A stretch of DNA of 64,000 bases from an uncultured Roseburia sp. GTDB lineage: Bacteria; Bacillota; Clostridia; Lachnospirales; Lachnospiraceae. Shown here in pieces: positions 24,302-32,646 of the stretch (position 1 is its first letter; every line of letters begins with the position of its first letter). Location: contig CAKREH010000011.1 of the NCBI GenBank assembly GCA_934317215.1, forward strand, positions 35,631 through 99,630, written 5' to 3'. The notes under the pieces were generated by a model. That model saw only the letters and a list, made by a program, of their open reading frames with translations, was not told the DNA's origin and made no database searches. Both the position numbers and the translations under genes were made by a program.

Positions 24302-26335
24302 TTATAAAAGCGGTTCATTCAGCTGCTCTGTTCCGGCTAAAACGAATCTTCCATCGGCAATGATATCCTCCGTACTGCCATCCTTGCGGATCACTGTGAT
24401 TTTATCAAGTTCGTCATATGGAATCGTGATATCCGTATGGCAGTTCAGATATGCTTTCTCTGCAGACTCTTTTCTCTGTGCAGAGATGCTGTTTTCCCTT
24501 GCAACGATCGCTTTGCCATCTGGATTATAGGAAATATTGTCCTCCTCATGGCTGTAACAGGTGTCACCCACTGCAAAATGCGGTCCGGTCTTCTCGGCGA
24601 TCAGGATCGGCAGTTTATCTGCGATCTGATAATCTCTCGCCATGCGGTATGCGGTTGTATTCGTTCCGATCGCAAACTCTCCCATCGGCAGCGTGTCGTG
24701 ATGTTTTAATACATTATCACGGATATATTTTTTATTTTCTGCCTCGTCTTTAAAATTGGTACAGGTATAGGACTCTACCATACCATTCTTAAACTGAATC
24801 TCCAGGTTCTCGTAATTGAGTCCGTTCAAATAGACCTGTCCGACGAAAAGCGTTCCCGTGGTTTTCTCCAGCACCGGTGAAGTAAACACCTCTCCGACCG
24901 GAATATTGACATCTGCCACACAGTTTTCAAATGCAGTCTCCTTCGCCGGATCTTTTAATTTCCAGATATTAACATACAGATCCGTCTTATTTTTTCCTTT
25001 TCCCGTAATATGCACCTGATCTGCCGTATCTAATACATCGATGATCTTCTGCTGTATCGTCTGGTACAATTTATAATCCAAAGTATTTAATTTTACCGTT
25101 TCTGCAAAAATTTCCTCAAAGCGTTCACCGATCTCCGGGATCGGGTATGCGATAATCGTGAAACTGCGCTCCTCGCCCTTGATGTATTCGTTGATCATCT
25201 GCCCTGCCATATTCATCTCATAGACACAGAGTTTCTGCTGTTTTTCGTTATATTTTACCGCCCGCTCTTTATTTTCCGGTGAAAACGGCTCTTCCCCGAA
25301 CACTTCGATCACTGCAGGACCCGCATGACCTGCCGCCATTTTTTTCTCTTCCTCAAAATAATTTTTTCTTGCCTCTAAGCAGCGCTCCACATATGCTTTA
25401 TCCAGATAGAGTGCACGGTCTTCCCTGTGATCATAATCAAACTGTTTGCTCGGTGAAGTTGCAGATGCAAGCATGGTCGGTTTTAAATTCATTTTTTCAA
25501 AATTGTGTACCGCTGCACGGACCATCCGCTCAAAACCGATCGGATAACGGAGCTGCACCGTCTGCTTTTTGCCAAGATCTTTTCCTGTCACCTCAAAACC
25601 GATCCGGTAGCCTTCCGTATAGGTGTCAGCCATCGCCTGGATCTCCTCATCGGTCATCCTGTTTAAAAATGCCGCCATCTTTTTCTCATTTTCCCCGATA
25701 TATACGCCGTAGCGGTACAGATAGCACAGATTGTTAAGATCTGCATTCATCACAATATCGGTCTCAAAATCTTCTGCAGGATTGATCAGCCTGCGCAGAC
25801 TTTTCTCATAAAAAATCTCGCTGTAATCATGGAAAAACCAGTAAAGATCCTGCTGTACTGCCGCTTTCTCCGGAACATCTTTTTCCTCCCCTATTTCAAA
25901 ACGGTTATAGATTTCCACAAACAGCTCCATCTGGATCGTAAGCTGCATCAGATCCCCACGAAATGCCGCACCAGTCTCACGTCTGATATATGCAAGAAAT
26001 GCGCAGAGAAGCTGTCCGAACTCTTCTCCTAATTGTTCCACAGCATAATCCGGATTCGCATAACTTGTCTGATATGCCTTCCCAAGAATGTCCTCATATA
26101 ATGCCTGGTTACATGCTTCCGCTTCTTTTAAACTCCGTTTTTGAATCGCATCATCTGCCCACAGATCGTAAACAACCGCCTGTTTCTGCAGTAACTGTGC
26201 CGTCTGCCTGAAGTATTCTTTATATTTTTTCTCTGTCTCCGGCTTTTCTTCAATCTCTTTGATCCGCTCACGCATCAGCACAAAACGTTCTGTCGCAAGC
26301 TCATTGGATTCTTTATATAATTCTTTGTACAACAT
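24302..26335 (-). CDS. M29-type aminopeptidase with long N-terminal extension
   Basis: About 677 residues. The C-terminal 330 or so match thermophilic metalloprotease family M29: VNIPVGEVFTSPV (metal Glu), GTLFVGQVYLNGLNYENLEIQF, MGEFAIGTN (Glu), GPHFAVG (His), CYSHEED (His), and a metal Asp in CHTDITIPY. M29 enzymes are cytoplasmic dimetal aminopeptidases. The first about 330 residues are helical and have no family I recognise; classic M29 proteins are about 400-410 residues, so this is a long variant. ATG at 26335 follows GTGGAGG at good spacing and avoids overlap with the HD-domain gene, so I prefer it over the in-frame ATG 36 bases upstream. Confidence 0.82.
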   Translation of the reverse strand: MLYKELYKESNELATERFVLMRERIKEIEEKPETEKKYKEYFRQTAQLLQKQAVVYDLWADDAIQKRSLKEAEACNQALYEDILGKAYQTSYANPDYAVEQLGEEFGQLLCAFLAYIRRETGAAFRGDLMQLTIQMELFVEIYNRFEIGEEKDVPEKAAVQQDLYWFFHDYSEIFYEKSLRRLINPAEDFETDIVMNADLNNLCYLYRYGVYIGENEKKMAAFLNRMTDEEIQAMADTYTEGYRIGFEVTGKDLGKKQTVQLRYPIGFERMVRAAVHNFEKMNLKPTMLASATSPSKQFDYDHREDRALYLDKAYVERCLEARKNYFEEEKKMAAGHAGPAVIEVFGEEPFSPENKERAVKYNEKQQKLCVYEMNMAGQMINEYIKGEERSFTIIAYPIPEIGERFEEIFAETVKLNTLDYKLYQTIQQKIIDVLDTADQVHITGKGKNKTDLYVNIWKLKDPAKETAFENCVADVNIPVGEVFTSPVLEKTTGTLFVGQVYLNGLNYENLEIQFKNGMVESYTCTNFKDEAENKKYIRDNVLKHHDTLPMGEFAIGTNTTAYRMARDYQIADKLPILIAEKTGPHFAVGDTCYSHEEDNISYNPDGKAIVARENSISAQRKESAEKAYLNCHTDITIPYDELDKITVIRKDGSTEDIIADGRFVLAGTEQLNEPLL

Positions 26336-26363
26336 TAAATCAGAACCTCCACAATAATTTCTA

Positions 26364-26951
26364 TCACTCATCGATCAGTTTTCCATATTTTGCATTTTTT
26401 TCGATCAATGACTTTGCATACTCCCAGATCCGCTCAGAACCCTCGTGTACCCTCTCATCTCTCTTTAATACCTGGGATTTTTTTACACCGTGTTCTTCCC
26501 ATGAGATACCGCCCGATGCATCATTTAAAAACAACGGCTGTACCTTATCTAACATATTCGCAAACTTTGATTCCGCTGTCTCCATCGCCTCAAACTCATC
26601 CCACAGACTGCGGTATTCCTTCTGCTGCGTCTCCGGCAGTAATCCAAAAATACGGTCAGCCGCTTTTAATTCACGCTCCCGCTTTGTCTTATTGCCCTCC
26701 GTATCGTACGCATAAGTATCTCCCGCATCGATTTCTATGACATCATGAAGCAGTACCATTTTCATTGTTTTTAGCACATCGATCGGTTCATTTGCATAAT
26801 CGGCAAGCACAAAAGTCATCAGCGCCAGATGCCAGGAATGTTCCGCATCGTTTTCTTTTCTGCTCCCGTCACTTAAATAGGTCTGTCTTGTAATCTTTTT
26901 TATTTTATCCAGTTCCATGATAAATGAAATCTGTTTTTCAAAATCTGTCAT
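26364..26951 (-). CDS. HD-domain hydrolase (YfbR-like 5'-nucleotidase family)
   Basis: A 195-residue HD_3 family phosphohydrolase. Metal ligands are visible as AEHSWHLAL (His about 38), LLHDVIEIDAGDTYAYD (His-Asp about 69-70) and a later Asp in FANMLDKVQPLF. Family members hydrolyse deoxynucleoside 5'-monophosphates or related nucleotides; the exact substrate is not assignable. GGAGGATTCAG supports the start. It lies 28 bases upstream of the M29 gene, so they likely share a transcript. A TGTGAAAA palindrome lies 21 bases before its start. Confidence 0.85.
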   Translation of the reverse strand: MTDFEKQISFIMELDKIKKITRQTYLSDGSRKENDAEHSWHLALMTFVLADYANEPIDVLKTMKMVLLHDVIEIDAGDTYAYDTEGNKTKRERELKAADRIFGLLPETQQKEYRSLWDEFEAMETAESKFANMLDKVQPLFLNDASGGISWEEHGVKKSQVLKRDERVHEGSERIWEYAKSLIEKNAKYGKLIDE

Positions 26952-26971
26952 CTGAATCCTCCATTTCTGCG

Positions 26972-26993
26972 TGTGAAAAATCTTATTTTCACA
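26972..26993. repeat. TGTGAAAA / TTTTCACA palindrome, copy 2
   Basis: Eight-base arms with a 6-base centre, preceded by CTGCG as in copy 3. It lies upstream of the HD-hydrolase gene. Confidence 0.55.
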
Positions 26994-27013
26994 TTAATTC
27001 TCTATATTTACAT

Positions 27014-27340
27014 TTACAGTAAAAATCCAACTACATATAGTGCAATCCATGCACCAACTGCAAGAAAAGAGCACAGGGTTGCAAGATACGGGAAAAAGCG
27101 GTAAGAATTTTCCTCTCTTAAGCTTACAATTGCATTAAATAATGCGATCAAGCCAACCAGCATGGAAGATACCCCTGCACTTCCAAGATACATGCTTCCG
27201 TTTCCTCCATTTTGAAAAGAGCAGACAATGACCGCAGCCAGAACCGCCAATGATAAAACCGACAGTACCCATGCAATAATTCCCCTTTTTGACTGTTTCT
27301 TGTCTGTGAATTTATATCCTCTTTTATGTCGTTTATACAT
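27014..27340 (-). CDS. small membrane protein, Lachnospiraceae type
   Basis: A 108-residue protein with a basic N-terminus (MYKRHKRGYKFTDKKQSKRG) and three to four hydrophobic segments: about 23-44, 53-73 and 83-108. The residues between the first two are short and Gly/Asn-rich. I do not recognise it with certainty; its shape recalls DUF6142-like proteins. The longer in-frame start has no ribosome binding site, whereas ATG at 27340 follows GAGGAT seven bases upstream. It probably sits upstream of the HD-hydrolase in the same direction. Function unknown. Confidence 0.6.
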   Translation of the reverse strand: MYKRHKRGYKFTDKKQSKRGIIAWVLSVLSLAVLAAVIVCSFQNGGNGSMYLGSAGVSSMLVGLIALFNAIVSLREENSYRFFPYLATLCSFLAVGAWIALYVVGFLL

Positions 27341-27374
27341 CTTGTTTATCCTCATTTTTTACGCTTTTTATCCA

Positions 27375-27391
27375 TGTGCCTGTCAGGCACA
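27375..27391. repeat. 17-base palindrome TGTGCCTG-T-CAGGCACA
   Basis: A perfect 8-bp inverted repeat with a single central base, in the divergent region between the small membrane protein and the deacetylase-like gene. It could be an operator or a small hairpin; the plus side is followed by TATTTTTAT. Confidence 0.45.
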
Positions 27392-27585
27392 TATTTTTAT
27401 CCTAAATCTTCCATGCCGTTCTCAAATATCATTTGCCTGCCGGCATTCTTTTATTATACAAAAACATATCTTTTTATGCAACCTGTCCGGCAGTCACATT
27501 GTCCTTGCACTCCAGGTAAAAAGCGTTTACTATAACAATAGATTTTAAAGATAATTACCATGTAACCTGCAGGAGGATTTTATCA

Positions 27586-28398
27586 ATGAAAGTTTATGTA
27601 TGTTTCCCTGAGGGAAAAGCGAAAGCACTGACTATGAGCTACGATGACGGCAAAATTCAGGACGAACGTCTTGTCTCCATTTTTAACCATTATGGCATAC
27701 GGGGAACTTTTAATTTAAATTACGGAATGATCGATAAAAAAGGACTCAATCCGCCGCGTATCAAAAGTTCACGGATCAATGAACTTTACACCGGACATGA
27801 GATTGCAACTCATACTATGACTCACCCGACCATTGCACGCTGTCCGATGACGGAAGTTGCCGAAGAAATTTTAGCTGACCGGAAAGGCTTAGAGCAGATC
27901 ACGGGTCATATTATCCGCGGACATGCTTATCCAAATGGATCTTACAACGAAGAAATCAAACAGTTATTCCGCCAGCTTGGCATTGCATATGCCCGCGTCG
28001 TAGAACCGGCAGCTGACTTTGCACTTCCAACCGATCCTCTTGAATGGCATCCAACCTGTCACCACGATGCACCGGATCTGATGGAAAAAGCTGAGTTTTT
28101 TGCAGAATTTAAGAAAAAACAATATTTAAAATTAATGTATGTCTGGGGACACAGTTATGAATTTGACAATCATGATAACTGGAATGTCATTGAAGATTTC
28201 TGCGCCTATATGGGTGGCAGAGATGATATCTGGTATGCAACCAACATCGAGATCATTGATTATATGGATGCTGCCAGACGCCTGATTTTCTCAGCAGACT
28301 GCAAAAGAGTCTACAATCCGAATGCCATCAGTGTCTGGCTTGAGATTGACGGAGATACTGTGATAGAGGTAAAAGGCGGCACCTGCCTGGAAATTTGA
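27586..28398 (+). CDS. polysaccharide deacetylase-like protein
   Basis: A 270-residue protein related to the carbohydrate esterase 4 / NodB fold. Motif 1 is represented by LTMSYDDGKIQDERL (Asp-Asp pair) and motif 2 by GHEIATHTMTHP (metal His pair). The later region has GHIIRGHAYPNGSYNEEI and YVWGHSYEFDNHDNW. It has no signal peptide, so unlike wall deacetylases it probably acts in the cytoplasm on a small amidated or acetylated sugar; the substrate is unknown. The start follows a strong AGGAGG. It is monocistronic and divergent from its left neighbour. Confidence 0.8.
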   Translation: MKVYVCFPEGKAKALTMSYDDGKIQDERLVSIFNHYGIRGTFNLNYGMIDKKGLNPPRIKSSRINELYTGHEIATHTMTHPTIARCPMTEVAEEILADRKGLEQITGHIIRGHAYPNGSYNEEIKQLFRQLGIAYARVVEPAADFALPTDPLEWHPTCHHDAPDLMEKAEFFAEFKKKQYLKLMYVWGHSYEFDNHDNWNVIEDFCAYMGGRDDIWYATNIEIIDYMDAARRLIFSADCKRVYNPNAISVWLEIDGDTVIEVKGGTCLEI

Positions 28399-28427
28399 TC
28401 ATAACCTTCTTAATCATCATGCTTTTT

Positions 28428-28886
28428 TCACTCTGTCGTTTTTCGTATGAATTGTTTTACCAGTTCATAAAGAAGAAATCCAAACAGTCCGCCAATCGTA
28501 TTCAGGATCAGGTCATCTACATCAAGACTTCCAACCTTGAACACAAGCTGCAGTATTTCCACAACAAGACTCAATTCCAAGCTGTAAAGCACCGTATACC
28601 GCAGTTTTCTACACCGTTCATAGTAGATTGGCAAAAAAGTTCCAAATGGCATGAATGCAATGATATTTCCCACAAGGTTTAAAACCACTGCATAAGTACC
28701 GAGAACTTTTCGATAACGTATGAAACGCATGATTTCTTTTAATGGTACAAGATTATAATGATATGCTCTCTCACTGTAAGTCCGTCCCATTTTTTCTGAA
28801 AAAAACAAGAAATAAAACAACACCGCAAAATAAACAGTGAACAATACGCCGGCAATCAGCCGGCGTTTCTTTTTTCTGTCATCCAT
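28428..28886 (-). CDS. VanZ family membrane protein
   Basis: A 152-residue membrane protein with about four hydrophobic segments. The VanZ features are YHYNLVPLKEIMRFIRYR, NLVGNIIAFMPFGTFLPI, SLELSLVVEILQLVFKVGSLDVDDLILNTIGGLFGFLLY. VanZ-like proteins are linked to teicoplanin tolerance or envelope processes, but most are of unknown function. An in-frame extension to 28925 begins with TTG and overlaps pyrE by 35 bases; the ATG at 28886, four bases after the pyrE stop, is more economical, though no strong ribosome binding site is present, suggesting re-initiation after pyrE. Confidence 0.8.
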   Translation of the reverse strand: MDDRKKKRRLIAGVLFTVYFAVLFYFLFFSEKMGRTYSERAYHYNLVPLKEIMRFIRYRKVLGTYAVVLNLVGNIIAFMPFGTFLPIYYERCRKLRYTVLYSLELSLVVEILQLVFKVGSLDVDDLILNTIGGLFGFLLYELVKQFIRKTTE

Positions 28887-28890
28887 CGAT

Positions 28891-29571
28891 TTATTTACAT
28901 CCATACTGTTCATAGTATGCATCAATTGCTTTTTTTATCTCATCATTAATGACAATTTTGCCCTGACACTCCTTATTGTAAAGATGTTCTACAACCTCTT
29001 CCATCGTTACAATCGCATTTGTCGGAAAACCATAAGTCTCTCGGATTTCATCAAGTGCACTCATTTTACCGCCAAGTCCCATTTCCATACGGTTTAAAGA
29101 AACCATCAGGCCAACGATTTCAACATTTGCAGCTCCTCTTACTTTCGGAACTGTCTCCTCCATGGATTTACCGGATGTTGTAACATCCTCGATCATGACA
29201 ACACGGTCACCGTCTTTTAAACTGCTTCCAAGGAAACTTCCCTTATCTGCTCCGTGGTCTTTTTCTTCTTTTCTATCCGAACAGTAACGGACTTCTTTTC
29301 CATACAATTTGCTGAATGCAACTGCTGTCACAACACTGATCGGAATTCCCTTGTATGCCGGTCCGAATAATACATCAAAATCATCTCCATACTTCTCATG
29401 GATCGCCTTTGCGTAATACTCACCAAGACGCATTAACTGTGAACCTGTCACATAAGCTCCTGCATTCATAAAAAATGGGGATTTACGTCCACTCTTTAAT
29501 GTAAACTCTCCAAATTTGAGCACATCACTCTCAACCATAAATTCGATAAATTCCTGCTTGTACTGTTCCAT
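28891..29571 (-). CDS. pyrE: orotate phosphoribosyltransferase
   Basis: Joins orotate to PRPP to give OMP in pyrimidine synthesis. The 226 residues contain GEFTLKSGRKSPFFMNAG at the N-terminus, FGPAYKGIPISVVTAVAF, and the PRPP loop VVMIEDVTTSGKSMEETV. It is not in a pyr operon here; the only likely co-transcribed neighbour is the VanZ-like gene downstream. The start follows AGGAGGTCG. No PyrR-type leader was evident in the 200 bases upstream. Confidence 0.95.
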   Translation of the reverse strand: MEQYKQEFIEFMVESDVLKFGEFTLKSGRKSPFFMNAGAYVTGSQLMRLGEYYAKAIHEKYGDDFDVLFGPAYKGIPISVVTAVAFSKLYGKEVRYCSDRKEEKDHGADKGSFLGSSLKDGDRVVMIEDVTTSGKSMEETVPKVRGAANVEIVGLMVSLNRMEMGLGGKMSALDEIRETYGFPTNAIVTMEEVVEHLYNKECQGKIVINDEIKKAIDAYYEQYGCK

Positions 29572-29775
29572 TTTATCTACGACCTCCTGTTTAACTTCCT
29601 GAATATTGATTGTTTACACCTGATTCTCTCGTGTCTTCACAATTATTTTTATACTATCATAAGTGTCTTAGAATCTCAATCTCTTTTAACTTCATTTTTT
29701 AACCTGTAGAAAAAACATTAGAATTTTTATCAGCCAAGATCCTGTTTTAAATCTTCTGTTTCATAACATATCTTT

Positions 29776-30615
29776 CTATTCCGTCAGTTCTCCTATCACT
29801 GTGTTAAATCTTTGCTCTGTAAGACCAGAACTTTCTATGGTAAATATAACTCCATCTTTTTCAAAAACAGCGACGTAACTATACCCGCCAGTCTGCCCGA
29901 TCGGATAACATCCCGCTGTGACCGTAATCCCATGCACCAGAGACGTGGCTAAATGTGTATCTGTAAATCTTGTCACGATCCCGGATTCCGTTGTACGCAC
30001 TCCGATTTTCAATGTACGTTCTCCACTTTCATCCGAATAGATCAGACTATTATTATCATCCACTGCTTCTCCTGCTTTATCATATCCAACATGATAAACA
30101 CCATCCGACAGAATAAATCCATCCGGAATGGAAGTCGGACAGATCTTTGTTCCAAAATATTCTTCCAGCCCTGCTGCATCATAAGAAACAATCTGATCCG
30201 GTTCTGCTATATCATAGGCTATACTTTCCATTTCGCGGATCTCATTAAAGATCAGACCGGTATCCTCCTCTGCTTTTTCTACCCCAGCCTCATCCGCTGA
30301 TCCGGCTGCTGTACTTCCATACATACCATCATAATCATTGAAAACCGTTTCCACAGAGTTATTTTTGCTTCCTGAATAGCCATCCCTGATCCTTCCATAA
30401 AACATTCCTGCACCGATGATCAACACAAATGCTGTCATACACATCGCCGCCGAAATAGTGATATGCGCAGGCTGTTCCTTCTCTAAAGGGATTTTTTCTC
30501 TTATAACATAAAACATCCGCTTCATCTGTGATTTTGATTTTATCTCAACTTCCGCATCTGAAACATACTTTGGATCAATATTCCCGAATGCATCAATCAG
30601 ATCATCTGCTTTCAC
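29776..30615 (-). CDS. probable membrane anti-sigma factor
   Basis: A 279-residue protein: cytoplasmic N-terminus (about 1-50), one membrane helix (about 52-72), an acidic linker and an extracytoplasmic C-terminal domain. That domain (about 140-279: YFGTKICPTSIPDGFIL ... TGGYSYVAVFEKDGVIFTIESSGLTEQRF) resembles DUF4367 sensor domains. GTG start, with its GAGGTG ribosome binding site inside the end of the sigma-factor gene; three bases separate the two. Gene order, topology and coupling point to an anti-sigma factor for the adjacent ECF sigma, though no zinc-binding HxxxCxxC motif is visible. Confidence 0.72.
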   Translation of the reverse strand: MKADDLIDAFGNIDPKYVSDAEVEIKSKSQMKRMFYVIREKIPLEKEQPAHITISAAMCMTAFVLIIGAGMFYGRIRDGYSGSKNNSVETVFNDYDGMYGSTAAGSADEAGVEKAEEDTGLIFNEIREMESIAYDIAEPDQIVSYDAAGLEEYFGTKICPTSIPDGFILSDGVYHVGYDKAGEAVDDNNSLIYSDESGERTLKIGVRTTESGIVTRFTDTHLATSLVHGITVTAGCYPIGQTGGYSYVAVFEKDGVIFTIESSGLTEQRFNTVIGELTE

Positions 30616-30618
30616 TGC

Positions 30619-31200
30619 TCACACCTCGATTCCTTCCTGAGCAAGACATTTCCGTAAACTTTCCCTTGAACGCATCAGAGACGATTTTACCTTGCTCTCA
30701 CTGATGGAGAATCTCTTTGCGATTTCAGCTATACTGTCAAAATACCAGTACCTCCGCACAAAGATCCTGCGGTTTTCTGTTTTCATCCCAGCCAGAAAAC
30801 GGTTAATCATCTCCGCAAGTTCCATATTTTCCACATGTAACTCCATATTTTCACCGGAAATACAGTCCTGCATCTCTTCATATATGTAAGAAATTTCTCC
30901 CTCTCCACGCTTTTTCGAATGATTTTTCCGGTAGCGGTCTAAGGATAGATTTCTTGTAATCGCTCCTAAAAACGCCTGCAATATCCCCGGCCGCTCTGTC
31001 GGCATGGAATTCCACGCCCGGAACCATGTATCATTCATACACTCTTCACAATCACTTTCATTGTGCAGTACATTCTGTGCTATCTTGTGACAATATGCTC
31101 CGTATTTCTGCTGTGAGCATGTAATTGCCCTCTGATCTCTGCCCCAGTATAACTCAATAATCTTTTCATCCTCTAAAAACTGCCCCACGATCCGAATCAT
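30619..31200 (-). CDS. ECF-type RNA polymerase sigma factor
   Basis: A 193-residue sigma-70 family factor. Region 2 includes CSQQKYGAYCHKIAQNVLHNESDCEECMNDTWFRAWNSMP, and region 4 has RIFVRRYWYFDSIAEIAKRFSISESKVKSSLMRSRESLRKCL with a clear helix-turn-helix. It lies 36 bases after the serpin gene and directly before the probable anti-sigma gene, so the three may form one regulated unit. AGGAGGAT lies unusually close to the ATG. The target promoters cannot be deduced; the serpin is the obvious candidate target. Confidence 0.9.
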   Translation of the reverse strand: MIRIVGQFLEDEKIIELYWGRDQRAITCSQQKYGAYCHKIAQNVLHNESDCEECMNDTWFRAWNSMPTERPGILQAFLGAITRNLSLDRYRKNHSKKRGEGEISYIYEEMQDCISGENMELHVENMELAEMINRFLAGMKTENRRIFVRRYWYFDSIAEIAKRFSISESKVKSSLMRSRESLRKCLAQEGIEV

Positions 31201-31236
31201 ATCCTCCTGTAATGTTTGTCCTGTTCTGTTATGATT

Positions 31237-32541
31237 TTACAGAGCATCTGCCGCACCAATAAAAACAGGTATCCCATTCTCCCTGTCTATGATCGCATAG
31301 ACAAACGGTCTGTCCAGCACAACATTTTCCACTGCCTCCAGGCACCCCATTGTTTCCACTTCCACAACTGTTGCTGCCCCGGCCTTTGTACCAAGTTCAT
31401 TCACTTCAATCTTTGTCCGGTGCAATACCCGGCTGATATACAGATTATCTCCATTTTTACAAGTCCCCATCTGTGAAAAATCTGCTAATTTCCCATCAAA
31501 TGCATCATGCATTCCCATTCTGTCTAAAACTTCCGCTAATTCTTTCTGCGTCTCCGCCTTAAACTTTGGCATGCCTGTTTCCACTATTGTATCATTTGCC
31601 TGAGCAATTGTCTTTAGAAAAGTTTCTCCGTTCATCTGGCTGATATAATCTCTGATATCCATATTCTCATCCGGAAGCAGTGCAACAAAGTCAAAGCATT
31701 CTTTATACGGCTTGATAAATCCAACGGCATGCTCTTCCTTCAGAAAAGAATATTCCTCCGAATACATCATTGATACTGTCGAATGATTGCCATCAATATC
31801 ATAAAAATCAGCATCATGCACCTGTTCCTTTTCATACGGTTCCTGCCACTCCCCCTCAAATGCCACTGCATTTACAAGATACATAATAGCATATGGCGGT
31901 ATCTGATCCATGATATCTTTGATCATTCCATCCGTGCGCCGGTCGATCCAGCGGTTGATATCCTTTGTCGTTTTTTCATCAAAAGCCGAGGCAAAGATAT
32001 CTGCCTGATAAAATTCAGCATTTAATTTCAGGAAATCATCTGCCGGTACAAAGTTCTCAGCAGAATCTTTGTACCAGATAGAATTCGCTGTATATAAATG
32101 ATTATTTTTTGCCTTTGGCATGGAACTTTGCAGACGCTGCAGCTCCCGATTGAGAAGATCCAGCGAGCAGTCCGCCGTACCGCAAAGTACATTCTCCATC
32201 TGCTCTAAAGTCTCGCCTGACGCTCCGTTTGCAGTCATGGCAAGCGCATTTATCACGGAATATGGTGATATCATTGTATTTTTTCCAGCTTCATAGCTAT
32301 TTTGAAAAACCTTTATTGCAAAATCAGCATAACTGTCCGCAAATATTTTGTCTGATTTTTCATCCGATGGCAGCATCTGCACATTATCTCCAGATTTTCC
32401 AGTATCTTCTTTCGTTACATTCAATTTCCTTGTCGATCCTGAAAGATGCATGCCTTCTACATTAGAACACGCAGCTGTCCCTGATACCAGAATACCGGCT
32501 GTTAAAAATAATGCTGCTATCTTTTTTGCTTCTTTTTTCAT
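31237..32541 (-). CDS. serpin family protease inhibitor, lipoprotein
   Basis: A 434-residue serpin. The signal peptide ends in the lipobox GTAAC (Cys about 25), so the mature inhibitor is expected on the outer face of the membrane. The serpin core is full length: SPYSVINALAMTANGASGETLEQM, NSIWYKD, NAVAFEGEWQEPY, FDFVALLPDENMDI, MPKFKAETQKEL. The hinge is inhibitor-like: NELGTKAGAATVV, with small residues at P12-P9. The C-terminal signature is RPFVYAIIDRENGIPVFIG. Alignment by eye to alpha-1-antitrypsin puts P1 near the Met of VETMGC. ATG at 32541 follows GGAGGGAGAG. It probably inhibits host or microbial serine proteases; linked in line to an ECF sigma/anti-sigma pair. Confidence 0.9.
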   Translation of the reverse strand: MKKEAKKIAALFLTAGILVSGTAACSNVEGMHLSGSTRKLNVTKEDTGKSGDNVQMLPSDEKSDKIFADSYADFAIKVFQNSYEAGKNTMISPYSVINALAMTANGASGETLEQMENVLCGTADCSLDLLNRELQRLQSSMPKAKNNHLYTANSIWYKDSAENFVPADDFLKLNAEFYQADIFASAFDEKTTKDINRWIDRRTDGMIKDIMDQIPPYAIMYLVNAVAFEGEWQEPYEKEQVHDADFYDIDGNHSTVSMMYSEEYSFLKEEHAVGFIKPYKECFDFVALLPDENMDIRDYISQMNGETFLKTIAQANDTIVETGMPKFKAETQKELAEVLDRMGMHDAFDGKLADFSQMGTCKNGDNLYISRVLHRTKIEVNELGTKAGAATVVEVETMGCLEAVENVVLDRPFVYAIIDRENGIPVFIGAADAL

Positions 32542-32594
32542 CTTCTCTCCCTCCATTGTATCTGTTTCCTGTTGTTTCATTGCCCTTCTATAGA

Positions 32595-32634
32595 AAAAGA
32601 CGCAAACGGGCAGCTGCCCGTTGCGTCTTTTTCT
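32595..32634. terminator. bidirectional terminator between SEC-C gene and serpin
   Basis: GACGCAAACGGGCAG pairs with CTGCCCGTTGCGTC (one bulge), flanked by AAAAA on one side and TTTTT on the other. It lies 13 bases after the SEC-C stop and acts on the minus-strand transcript. Confidence 0.85.
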
Positions 32635-32646
32635 AAATTTTTCACA

